Assembly: GCF_020733705.1 (NCBI RefSeq)
Contig: NZ_JAJFZM010000002.1
Location: 744,001 to 808,000 of the forward strand
From: Nocardia australiensis
Lineage (GTDB): Bacteria > Actinomycetota > Actinomycetes > Mycobacteriales > Mycobacteriaceae
Reading direction: 5' to 3'
Length of the DNA: 64,000 nucleotides
The translations under genes and the position numbers were made by a program. The notes beneath the pieces are model-generated. The model searched no databases. It saw only the letters and a program-made list of their open reading frames with translations, and was not told the origin of the DNA. The first letter of the stretch is position 1, and every line of letters starts with the position of its first letter. Shown here piece by piece: positions 52,557 to 60,255 of the stretch.

Positions 52557-53276
52557 ATGACCAAGGGTTACGGGAACGGCACCCGGGCAGACGAGGCCTA
52601 TCGCCGACTGCGCGCAGAGATCTTCACCGGACGCCTTGAGCCGGGGCAACGACTCAAGTTCCCAGAGCTGTGCGCTCAAATGGGCATCAGCGTGGGAGTG
52701 TTACGCGAGGCGCTGGTTCGCCTGGTAGGAGAGCGGCTTGTCGCACTTCAAGCGCATCAGGGATACGCGGTGGCCTCGCTATCCAGCGACGAGCTGACGG
52801 ATCTGACGACAGCGCGCGTCGAGTTCGAGACCCATGCCTTCGGCCTCTCGATGAGCAAGGGTGCCGACTCGTGGGAGTCAGAAGTGGTTGCGGCCCATCA
52901 TCTCCTGACCCTACGTGAGCGAGACGTCTTGGATGGAGGAGTGCGCGGCGACGGGTGGTTCGCGGCTCACGAGGCGTTTCACGGCGCGCTGGTGGCAGGA
53001 TGTGGCAGCCGTCGCATCATTGCGATCACGAGCCAGCTGCGAGCAGAGACCGAACTATATCGGCGCTGGGCAGCGCCACTTTTATATGAGTTCGACCGCG
53101 ATCCAGCGGCCGAGCATCAAGCCCTTGTCGATGCCGCACTGGCACGCGATATCGACAAGGGCATTGCTGTCCTACGCAACCACATCGCGTTCACAACACA
53201 GATGCTGCTCTGTCACCTGGACTCTGCAGCTCTCACTGCCGATTCCAAAACGTTGAAGCAGGTTCCGGCACGCTGA
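52557..53276 (+). CDS. GntR-family (FadR-type) regulator of the catabolic cluster
   Basis: A 239-residue GntR protein. The winged helix-turn-helix is EAYRRLRAEIFTGRLEPGQR, PELCAQMGISVGVLREALVR and LVALQAHQGYAVASL (residues 12-80); the helical FCD domain follows with HEAFHGALVAGCGS. ATG 52557 is chosen because the upstream frame has no family sequence. It is divergent from the minus-strand operon and is its likely regulator, with a pathway acid as effector. Confidence 0.85.
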   Translation: MTKGYGNGTRADEAYRRLRAEIFTGRLEPGQRLKFPELCAQMGISVGVLREALVRLVGERLVALQAHQGYAVASLSSDELTDLTTARVEFETHAFGLSMSKGADSWESEVVAAHHLLTLRERDVLDGGVRGDGWFAAHEAFHGALVAGCGSRRIIAITSQLRAETELYRRWAAPLLYEFDRDPAAEHQALVDAALARDIDKGIAVLRNHIAFTTQMLLCHLDSAALTADSKTLKQVPAR

Positions 53277-53989
53277 CTTCTGACGACACCCTGGCCGATT
53301 CAGAACGACGTACTGCATGGCCGCCGAACTGCTGTCGGAGCGCTGAAACGGCCTTCGTAGCTGGTGAGTCATCCTGGCGGGAAGCGAAGCGCGCGAATAG
53401 GGCCGCGGAGATGACCGGCGCCGGAACCGCGTGTGCGATCGCTTCCTCGACTGTCCACCGTCCCTCGCCCGAGTCCTCGGTGTAACCGGAGATCGATTCC
53501 AGACCAGGGTCTTGCGATATTGCCCGGACGAGCAGCTCGAGCAGCCACGATCGCACCACGGTTCCCGTCGACCATGCACGCAGAACGGCATGTATATCGG
53601 TAGTCGCCACCGACCATGAGCGCGTATCCATTCGCGCGCCCCAAACGTCCCCGGAGACACCGCAGTCGAGGAAATCGAGACCGCGCTCGGCCAGCATCGC
53701 AGCGTGCGTTTTGTCCTCGGTGAATCGCGAGTTGCCGCCGTCGATGACCGCGTCACCAGGGGAGAGGAGACCGGAGAGGCGCTCGATCACCTAACGTGTA
53801 GGACCGCCTGCGGGCACCATCACCCACACAGCAAGTGGGGTAGGCAGCATCTCGATCAGCGCCTCGAGGGTGTCGACATCGCTCGACCTCGGAGTCGGGG
53901 TCGTAGCCGACGACTTCTTGGCCCCTGGCGTGCAGGCGCTCGCGCATGTTCGCTCCCATACGACCGAGCCCCACCAATCCCAGTTTCAT
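53233..53989 (-). pseudogene. gnd: Broken 6-phosphogluconate dehydrogenase (second copy)
   Basis: ATG 53989 begins KLGLVGLGRMGANMRERLHA, RGQEVVGYDPDSEVE; after frameshifts it continues VIERLSGLLSPGDAVIDGGN and DCGVSGDVWGA, then jumps to DIHAVLRAWSTGTVVRSWLL and SGYTEDSGEGRWTVEEAIAH. The stretch with the catalytic Lys region (GHYAKMVHNGIEYG in the intact copy) is deleted. The intact gene is at 57436. The open frame end overlaps the 3' end of the GntR gene by 44 bases. Confidence 0.82.
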
Positions 53990-54195
53990 TATCCTGCTTC
54001 GCTTTCGATGTCGCATCAGTCTCGTCTCGAGATCTATGTCTAGTACCCGCCGCGACGACATCCACCTGTCCGATCAGATAGCGACCACTGGCCGGCCGAC
54101 CAAGTGCGTCCCGGGTGGGTCGATTCGACACTGTTAGCCGACGCATTGTTCGAACGCGTCTGTCAAGGCAGCGAAATCTACGGAGTGCAGCAGAA

Positions 54196-54345
54196 GTGGC
54201 CATCTTTGATATGCAACAGGAGTCTGTTCTCACAGCCGACCCGATTCGCGACGTGGTCGACGACCTGCTTATCGATGGCATCGCCTCGGTCGCCGAGCCA
54301 TCGTCGTTGGTGATCTTCGGGATCACGGGTGATTTGGCCCGCCGG
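54196..54345 (+). pseudogene. zwf: N-terminal remnant of glucose-6-phosphate dehydrogenase
   Basis: The frame ADPIRDVVDDLLIDGIASVA, EPSSLVIFGITGDLARR is the typical start of G6PD (NPLRD-.-.GPS-LVIFGVTGDL-R), with the NADP loop. It then leaves the family. The matching C-terminus is found at 55086, beyond an IS481 piece, in the same direction. Confidence 0.65.
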
Positions 54346-54558
54346 TCACGAGATCTCCGGTATTCAGGTTCTTCTTCGCTGAACCATTTACCGGAGACCT
54401 CACTGCATATCTGCCACCGACACACCAACGCAGCCAACATCTTCCGAACCACCAGTTGAGGCGCCGCACAGCGGCGCCCCCAACCAAAACCCACTATTGA
54501 GACACGCCCTAGCTGTACTGCCCACGGACGTTGGTGACGGCGTGGCGAGCTGACAAGG
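54346..54558. other. Junction DNA between zwf remnant and IS481 piece
   Basis: No gene is seen. GGCGCCGC-ACA-GCGGCGCC (54460-54478) is a perfect hairpin followed by C-rich DNA; it may be part of the element end or a terminator. Confidence 0.35.
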
Positions 54559-54619
54559 CGAAGACCTCCGAGTGAAGTGCGAGCTGTCTAGGAACGCACT
54601 CACTTTCCGGAGGTCTTCG
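54559..54619 (+). promoter_or_regulatory. Hairpin hiding the IS481 transposase ribosome site
   Basis: CGAAGACCTCCG (54559-54570) pairs with CGGAGGTCTTCG (54608-54619); the stem goes on inside with AGTGA.GTGCG against CGCACTCACT. About 22 pairs enclose a 13-base loop. The right arm contains GGAGG (54609-54613), the ribosome site of the GTG at 54619, so read-through transcripts would fold and block translation, a known way in which insertion sequences limit transposase. Confidence 0.6.
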
Positions 54620-55085
54620 TGTCCCACCGTAATGCCCCGTTGTCGGAGTTGGGGCGGTTGCGTCTGGCTCGCTGTGTCGTCGAGGACGACTGGCCCCTGC
54701 GACGGGCCGCCGAACGATTCCAGGTCGCTCACACCACCGCCAAACGCTGGGCCGACCGCTACCGCGACCACGGCACGGCCGGGATGGCCGATCGGTCCAG
54801 CCGCCCGCACCACAGCCCGAACCAGACACCGACACGCACCGAACGACGAGTCATCAAAGTCCGCGTCCTGCGCCGGTGGGGACCGGCACGCATCGCCTAC
54901 CTGCTGGGCTTGAATCCCGCTACAGTGCACCGGATCCTGCGCCGCTACAAACTCGCCCGACTCACACACCTCGACCGGGCCACCGGCCGGGCAGTACGCC
55001 GCTACGAGCACGACGCACCCGGCGACCTGGTGCACGTCGACATCAAGAAGCTGGGCAACATCCCCGACGGTGGTGGCCACCGTGT
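54619..55085 (+). pseudogene. N-terminal part of an IS481-family transposase
   Basis: GTG 54619 starts SHRNAPLSELGRLRLARCVV and the helix-turn-helix WPLRRAAERFQVAHTTAKRW, then ATVHRILRRYKLARLTHLDR and GDLVHVDIKKLGNIPDGGGH with the first catalytic Asp. At about 55085 the frame passes into glucose-6-phosphate dehydrogenase DNA; the other two catalytic residues are missing. It is a different copy from the one at 23289. Confidence 0.8.
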
Positions 55086-55241
55086 CAAGGCGAGATCGAG
55101 GCATCATGGGCTGTGGTCGACCCTGTTATTGCGTATTGGGCGCCGGGCGGGCGGCCTGATGCCTACGTGTCCGGGTCCGCCGGACCCTGTTCAGCGCACG
55201 CGATTCTCGCACGGTTCGGAAGGGCTTGGCGCGCACTGTAG
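55086..55241 (+). pseudogene. zwf: C-terminal remnant of glucose-6-phosphate dehydrogenase
   Basis: The frame GEIEASWAVVDPVIAYWAPG, PDAYVSGSAGPCSAHAIL and FGRAWRAL with stop at 55241 is the usual G6PD end (EVEA-W-IVDPI---W, Y--GSWGP--A--LL---GR-WR). Together with the remnant at 54196 it shows a zwf gene split by an IS481 element and then deleted inside. Confidence 0.68.
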
Positions 55242-55256
55242 TTCGCGTCGGCAAAC

Positions 55257-55292
55257 GCTTCGTCGCGAGGCTGGAGCGCCTCGCGACGAAGC
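55257..55292. terminator. Perfect 15-bp hairpin between zwf remnant and LuxR gene
   Basis: GCTTCGTCGCGAGGC (55257-55271) and GCCTCGCGACGAAGC (55278-55292) pair perfectly around TGGAGC. It lies between two convergent genes and probably ends transcription from both sides. Confidence 0.75.
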
Positions 55293-55320
55293 TTCCGGGC
55301 AGGGTGAACCTGTCAGGCGA

Positions 55321-56616
55321 TCATGCTGGTCGTACCTTGTCGGGTCGTGCCATGACTCCTGCTTGCACGCCGATCGCTGCGGCTTCCCCTCGGTTTGCGA
55401 CCTCGAGCTTCTTGAGCACGCTCGCGACGTGAAACTTGACGGTGCTTTCACTGATCCCGAGCGTGGCGGCGATAGCCTTGTTGCGCCGACCGACAGCGAG
55501 GTGGCCCAGAACCTCGAGCTCGCGCGCATTGAGCGCGGCGAGCAATTGTTCGTTCGGGCGCGCGGCGGGAGGATCGAGAGGAACGGTGAGTGCGACTTTG
55601 CTTCCCCACCCGTCGAGGGATTCGATGTCGAGCGCTCCACGCAGCGTCTTGAGCCGTCCGGACAGTTGCCGGGACAGTGCGTTGCGGTCGATGCCGCCGG
55701 CGCCTTGGTCGCGGACGTCGATGAGCACGTTGGATCCGTCGCAGTCCCACGCGATCCGCAAACGTTGCAGAGTGGGTTGGGCGGTGAATGCGAGGACGAT
55801 CGAGCGGACCATCGCCCGGGCGGCGTGGGCGATCTCGCCCGGCAGAGGCCGACCGTCAGCGGGCGGCTCGACATAGTCGACCTCGACATTCCGATAGCGC
55901 AGCAATGGGCGAAGCTCGCCTTGCAGCCGGGCGAACGCGGTGGTGACGGCTTCTTCCGACAGTGCGCGGTCGTTGTCGGGCGCGGAGCGCAGGGCGATGA
56001 GCGCGGCAGAGGCTGTTTCGCTGGCGGTGATGCGTGATCGGCGATCGTCGAGGTCGCTCGACCGCAGCGTGCCCAGAATCGAGGACAACGCCGCCTCGTG
56101 TACTTCGGTCAGTTCGGTGATCGTGCGTGCCCGCTCGATCGAGGCCGCTCTCGATTCGGCGAGGAAATCCGGGCTGGCTTGGGCAACTTGTTGGTGAATC
56201 GAGGTTGCCACAATGCCGAATACTGCGCGCGCTGCAGCCAGGTTTCGTATATCGAGTTGCGTGCGACGAGGAATGAGGACCAGCAATGTGCCGCCGATGT
56301 CGTGGACGGCCCAGACGCGACGCTGTGCGCCAGCGATGACGGCCGGTCCATCGTAGGTGTCGCCGGGCGGGATCGATCTTTTGACGGTGTCGAGTTCGTC
56401 GATGGTCACCCGGTCGACGATCGCGGCAACGCCGGCTATCTTGCGAGGGCGGCCGGTGCACTCGCGCGTGAAGATCACGACCGCCTCGTGTGGGCAGGTC
56501 GGGGCAATGAACTGCGAGAAGCGTCGCGCGATCTCCGGCAGCGGGCCTCCGATCACATTTCTGACGGCGATCCAGGCGTCGGCCGGAGCGATCACAGTTT
56601 CTTCCACGCTCACCAC
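55321..56616 (-). CDS. LuxR-type regulator with GAF-like and ATPase-like domains
   Basis: A 431-residue protein. The C-terminus (about 378-425) is a LuxR helix-turn-helix: LNARELEVLGHLAVGRRNKA and ISESTVKFHVASVLKKLEVA. Residues about 280-365 resemble a histidine-kinase-type ATPase (IAHAARAMVRSIVLAF, VLIDVRDQGAGGIDRNALSR, LDIESLDGWGSKVALTVPL), but no phosphorylated His is clear. The N-terminal 150 residues look GAF-like. It is divergent from the hxl/gnd genes and is their likely regulator; the signal could be formaldehyde or a sugar phosphate. Confidence 0.78.
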   Translation of the reverse strand: MVSVEETVIAPADAWIAVRNVIGGPLPEIARRFSQFIAPTCPHEAVVIFTRECTGRPRKIAGVAAIVDRVTIDELDTVKRSIPPGDTYDGPAVIAGAQRRVWAVHDIGGTLLVLIPRRTQLDIRNLAAARAVFGIVATSIHQQVAQASPDFLAESRAASIERARTITELTEVHEAALSSILGTLRSSDLDDRRSRITASETASAALIALRSAPDNDRALSEEAVTTAFARLQGELRPLLRYRNVEVDYVEPPADGRPLPGEIAHAARAMVRSIVLAFTAQPTLQRLRIAWDCDGSNVLIDVRDQGAGGIDRNALSRQLSGRLKTLRGALDIESLDGWGSKVALTVPLDPPAARPNEQLLAALNARELEVLGHLAVGRRNKAIAATLGISESTVKFHVASVLKKLEVANRGEAAAIGVQAGVMARPDKVRPA

Positions 56617-56656
56617 ACATTCAACCTAGTCCGGCCGTAGTCGTCCGGCACTGGCA

Positions 56657-56690
56657 ATTCGGCTAGTTCGAACCCGCCGATCGGCCGAAT
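56657..56690. promoter_or_regulatory. Inverted repeat between LuxR gene and hxl genes
   Basis: ATTCGGC (56657-56663) and GCCGAAT (56684-56690) are inverted with a 20-base spacer in the divergent promoter region; a candidate LuxR site, not proven. Confidence 0.4.
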
Positions 56691-56756
56691 GTCCGCAGCG
56701 CATCGGCTGGGCAGCTTGAGCCCGGTAGGAACCGAGTCACCTGCTGAAGGAGGGCC

Positions 56757-56915
56757 ATGACCGCCACCGTCGAGCAGACAGGAAGGTTCAGCGACGGGCG
56801 CACGATCGTGCTCGAGGAGAACCAGCGACTGCTCAATTCAGTCACTGCCGAAGAGTGGGACCGCGCCGGCGCGTTGATCACCTCGTCACGCGCGGTGTTC
56901 GTCATCGGAAACTGA
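56757..56915 (+). pseudogene. hxlB: N-terminal remnant of 6-phospho-3-hexuloisomerase
   Basis: ATG 56757, after AAGGAGGG, gives ENQRLLNSVTAEEWDRAGAL and ITSSRAVFVIGN, matching the first 50 residues of the isomerase, where GxGRSG normally follows. Here the DNA switches after ATCGGAAAC to the 3-hexulose-6-phosphate synthase gene in another frame and the frame stops at 56915. The start signals are intact. Confidence 0.68.
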
Positions 56916-57340
56916 GATCGCGTTCGCTGCTGGCGCCGACCTGGTCACCGTTCTCGGTGCCGCGGGGGATGCGACCATCAAAGGTGCCGTCGAGGCCGGG
57001 CAGAAGTACGGGCGCAAGGTCGTCGCCGACCTGATCGGAGTCGACAACCGGGTCGAGCGGGCCCGGGAGATCGCCAAGCTCGGCGTCGCGTTCGTGGAGA
57101 TCCACGCCGGACTCGACGAGCAGGCCCAGCCCGGCTATTCGATCCAGACCCTGCTCGACGACGGCAAGATCGCCGGTGTGCCGTTCTCCATCGCCGGCGG
57201 CGTCAAGGTCGACACCATCGCCGCCGTCCGCGATGCCGGCGCCGAGGTCACGGTCGCCGGTGGCGCGATCTACAGCGCCGAGGACCCGGCCGCGGCAGCC
57301 GCAGCGCTGCGGAACGCACTCGACAGCGGAGACCCAGTGC
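56911..57340 (+). pseudogene. hxlA: 3-hexulose-6-phosphate synthase lacking its N-terminus
   Basis: The frame reads TEIAFAAGADLVTVLGAAGD, VVADLIGVDNRVERAREIAK, FVEIHAGLDEQAQPGYSIQT and FSIAGGVKVDTIAAVRDAGA, the last two thirds of the synthase that condenses formaldehyde with ribulose 5-phosphate. The first 60 or so residues, with part of the active site (the DAKTMD-type motif), are missing. Its own stop is also lost: the frame runs on into gnd. Confidence 0.8.
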
Positions 57341-57435
57341 ACAGTGAGCCCCCGGCACCAACCCAGCTCGGGGCTTTCACTGGCGTGCGCGTGTCCAAAA
57401 GGGCGCTATTTCGCATACGAGGAAACGGTGAACAC

Positions 57436-58332
57436 ATGCGATCGGGATTCGTCGGTCTCGGCCGAATGGGCCTGAACATGCGCGACCGGCTCAGCGAAAA
57501 AGGCTACAGAGCAATCGGATTCGACCCGCAATCCGCCGCCAGCGACGTTCCCAGCCTCGAAGCCTTGGTCGCATCGTTGGCCGGCCCCAGGACGGTGTGG
57601 GTGATGGTCCCTGCCAGTGCGGCAACCCACTCGGTCATCGTCCGTCTTGCCGAGATCCTCGAACCGGGCGATCTCGTCGTCGACGGCGGCAATTCACGCT
57701 GCACCGACGACCACGTCCACGCGGACTTCCTCGCCGAACGAGGCATAAAATACGTCGACTGCGGCGTGTCCGGCGGCATCTGGGGACGCCACGAGGGCTA
57801 CGCCCTCATGGCCGGCGGCGCCCACGCCGATATCGCACGCCTGATGCCAATCTTCGACGCACTGCGCCCCGACAGGGACCGCCGCGACAGCTTCGTGCAC
57901 GCTGGCCCCACCGGCGCCGGCCACTACGCGAAAATGGTGCACAACGGCATCGAATACGGACTGATGCAGGCCTACGCCGAAGGCTACGAACTCCTCACCG
58001 CCGAAGACTCCATCACCGACGTCAACGCCGTACTACGCGCCTGGTCAAACGGCACCGTGGTGCGCTCCTGGCTGCTGAACCTCCTCGTCAACGCCGTCAC
58101 CGACGACCCCGGACTCACCGCCATCACCGGCTATACCGAAGACTCCGGCGAGGGCCGGTGGACCGTCGAAGAAGCGATCGCCCACTCGGTCCCCGCACCC
58201 GTCATCTCCGCCGCCCGCTTCGCCTCCCGCCAGACCACGTCACCCACCATGAAAGCCGTTGCGGCACTACGCAACCAGTTCGGCGGGCACACAGCTCAGA
58301 AGGCCGCAATGAACGGGACCACACCGCAATGA
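57436..58332 (+). CDS. gnd: 6-phosphogluconate dehydrogenase, decarboxylating
   Basis: A 298-residue protein of the short, NAD-type Gnd group. The cofactor loop is GFVGLGRMGLNMRDRLSEKG (residues 4-23), with VMVPASAATH, DGGNSRCTDD, DCGVSGGIWGRHEGYALMAG and the catalytic Lys region GAGHYAKMVHNGIEYGLMQA. The C-terminus ends TMKAVAALRNQFGGH. ATG 57436 is preceded by GAGGAAA. The frame is open from the hxlA remnant. It oxidises 6-phosphogluconate to ribulose 5-phosphate, the formaldehyde acceptor of the hexulose route; formaldehyde can also be burned in a cycle this way. Confidence 0.88.
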   Translation: MRSGFVGLGRMGLNMRDRLSEKGYRAIGFDPQSAASDVPSLEALVASLAGPRTVWVMVPASAATHSVIVRLAEILEPGDLVVDGGNSRCTDDHVHADFLAERGIKYVDCGVSGGIWGRHEGYALMAGGAHADIARLMPIFDALRPDRDRRDSFVHAGPTGAGHYAKMVHNGIEYGLMQAYAEGYELLTAEDSITDVNAVLRAWSNGTVVRSWLLNLLVNAVTDDPGLTAITGYTEDSGEGRWTVEEAIAHSVPAPVISAARFASRQTTSPTMKAVAALRNQFGGHTAQKAAMNGTTPQ

Positions 58333-58539
58333 GTACGCCGAACTGATCTCGGACGCTCTAGCCAGAGTACGCAGGTGAGCAGGCCTCCAGGCCATCGGTC
58401 CCCGGCTGGCAACCTGTATTTCGGGGGGTCTTTCCAGTCTCTCGGCTAGGTCACCGCAGCGGTCTGTTGCATCTACCGTCTCTGGGAGTCATGCCCGGAG
58501 ACGGATGATGTCCAGATCGAGATAAGGAACGGAAACGAC

Positions 58540-59625
58540 ATGCCACAGCACGTACGCGGTGTAATCGCCCGCTCGAAGGGCGCCCCTGTGGAGCTCGCCG
58601 AGATAGTGATCCCCGATCCCGGTCCCGGGGAGGTGGTCGTCGCGGTGGCTGCATGCGGGGTCTGCCACACCGACCTGACGTATCGGGAGGGCGGCATCAA
58701 CGACGAGTTCCCGTTTTTGCTGGGTCACGAAGCCGCCGGCATTGTCGAAACCGTGGGCGAGGGCGTCGACTCGCTGGAGATCGGTGACTTCGTCATCCTG
58801 AACTGGCGCGCGGTGTGCGGGCAGTGCCGTGCCTGTAGGCGTGGGCGACCGCAGTACTGTTTCAGTACGTTCAACGCCGAGCAGAAGATGACACTGCTCG
58901 ATGGCACCGAACTGACTCCGGCTCTCGGCATCGGCGCATTCGCCGAGAAGACACTGGTGCACGCGGGGCAGTGCACGAAGGTCGATCCCACCTCGGATCC
59001 AGCAGTGGTCGGGCTGCTGGGATGTGGCGTCATGGCCGGCTTGGGTGCCGCGGTGAACACCGGTGCCGTCGGGCGAGGTGACTCGGTCGCAGTGATCGGC
59101 TGCGGCGGCGTCGGGGATGCAGCGATCGTGGGCGCGCGACTCGCGGGCGCTTCGAAGATCATCGCTGTGGACCGTGACGATAAAAAATTGGCGTGGGCCT
59201 CCGATCTCGGTGCCACCCATACGATCAACGCCGCGCAAACCGATGTCGTGACCGCGGTGCAGGACCTCACCGGCGGCTTCGGCGCCGACGTCGTGATCGA
59301 CGCTGTCGGGCGTCCGGAAACATGGAAGCAGGCGTTCTACGCCCGCGATCTGGCGGGTACGGTCGTGCTGGTCGGTGTTCCCACACCGGAGATGCGGCTG
59401 GAAATGCCACTGCTCGACTTCTTCTCCCACGGCGGAGCATTGAAGTCGTCCTGGTATGGCGACTGCCTGCCCGATCGCGACTTCCCGGTGTTGGTGGATC
59501 TCTATCGCCAGGGGCGGCTGCCGCTGGAGAAGTTTGTCACCGAACGCATCGCGATCGATGAGGTCGAAGGTGCGTTCCACACGATGCACGCTGGAAACGT
59601 GCTGCGCTCGGTCGTTGTGCTGTGA
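58540..59625 (+). CDS. mscR: S-(hydroxymethyl)mycothiol dehydrogenase (formaldehyde dehydrogenase)
   Basis: A 361-residue zinc alcohol dehydrogenase very like MscR/AdhE2 of mycobacteria. Marks are GVIARSKGAPVELAEIVIPD, CGVCHTDLTYREGGINDEFP (catalytic zinc Cys), LGHEAAGIVETVGEGVDSLE, the structural zinc set CGQCRACRRGRPQYC, and VAVIGCGGVGDAAIVGARLA for NAD. It oxidises the mycothiol adduct of formaldehyde to S-formylmycothiol, or reduces S-nitrosomycothiol. ATG 58540 follows AAGGAACGG. It overlaps the MBL gene by 4 bases. Confidence 0.9.
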   Translation: MPQHVRGVIARSKGAPVELAEIVIPDPGPGEVVVAVAACGVCHTDLTYREGGINDEFPFLLGHEAAGIVETVGEGVDSLEIGDFVILNWRAVCGQCRACRRGRPQYCFSTFNAEQKMTLLDGTELTPALGIGAFAEKTLVHAGQCTKVDPTSDPAVVGLLGCGVMAGLGAAVNTGAVGRGDSVAVIGCGGVGDAAIVGARLAGASKIIAVDRDDKKLAWASDLGATHTINAAQTDVVTAVQDLTGGFGADVVIDAVGRPETWKQAFYARDLAGTVVLVGVPTPEMRLEMPLLDFFSHGGALKSSWYGDCLPDRDFPVLVDLYRQGRLPLEKFVTERIAIDEVEGAFHTMHAGNVLRSVVVL

Positions 59626-60254
59626 GTGGTGAACTGCGTATCGATCGGGTCGTCACTTCGGGAGTGTTCGAACTCGATGGCGCCACTTGGGACGTCGACA
59701 ACAACGTCTGGGTGGTCGGGGACGACGACGAGGTCGTCATCATCGACGCCGCCCACGATTCCCAACCTATCGTCGAAGCCGTCGCAGGCCGAAACGTCGT
59801 GGCCGTGGTCTGTACTCACGGGCACAACGACCACGTCACATTCGCGCCCGAACTCGGCAGAACACTGTGCGCCCCGGTCGTACTTCATCCCGGGGACGGT
59901 GAATTGTGGAAGATGACCCATCCAGCGGAGTCCTACTGGCACGCGACGGATAGGCAGCGCATCGCGCTCGCCGGGACGGTGCTCGAAATCATCCACACCC
60001 CTGGCCATTCCCCGGGATCGGTATGCCTGGACCTGCCCGAGGCGAAGGCATTGTTCTCGGGTGACACTCTGTTTTCGGGCGGCCCGGGTGCGACGGGGCG
60101 CTCGTTCTCCGACTTCCCGACGATCATCGGCTCGATCCGCGAGCGGTTGTTCTCCCTCCCTGAGGACACCCACGTCTACACCGGGCACGGTGAGGGAACA
60201 ACCATCGGCGATGAAGCGCCGCACCTGGCCGAGTGGATCGAGCGGGGGTTCTGA
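59622..60254 (+). CDS. MBL-fold hydrolase partner of MscR
   Basis: A 210-residue metallo-beta-lactamase-fold protein. The metal motif is CTHGHNDHVTFAPELG (HxHxDH), with HTPGHSPGSVC, FSGDTLFSGGPGATGRSFSD and YTGHGEGTTIGDE giving the later His and Asp ligands. The same gene follows mscR in mycobacteria (for example next to Rv2259), so a thioesterase-like role on S-formylmycothiol, giving formate, is likely but not shown. GTG 59622 overlaps the mscR stop. Confidence 0.85.
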   Translation: MSGELRIDRVVTSGVFELDGATWDVDNNVWVVGDDDEVVIIDAAHDSQPIVEAVAGRNVVAVVCTHGHNDHVTFAPELGRTLCAPVVLHPGDGELWKMTHPAESYWHATDRQRIALAGTVLEIIHTPGHSPGSVCLDLPEAKALFSGDTLFSGGPGATGRSFSDFPTIIGSIRERLFSLPEDTHVYTGHGEGTTIGDEAPHLAEWIERGF

Positions 60255-60255
60255 G

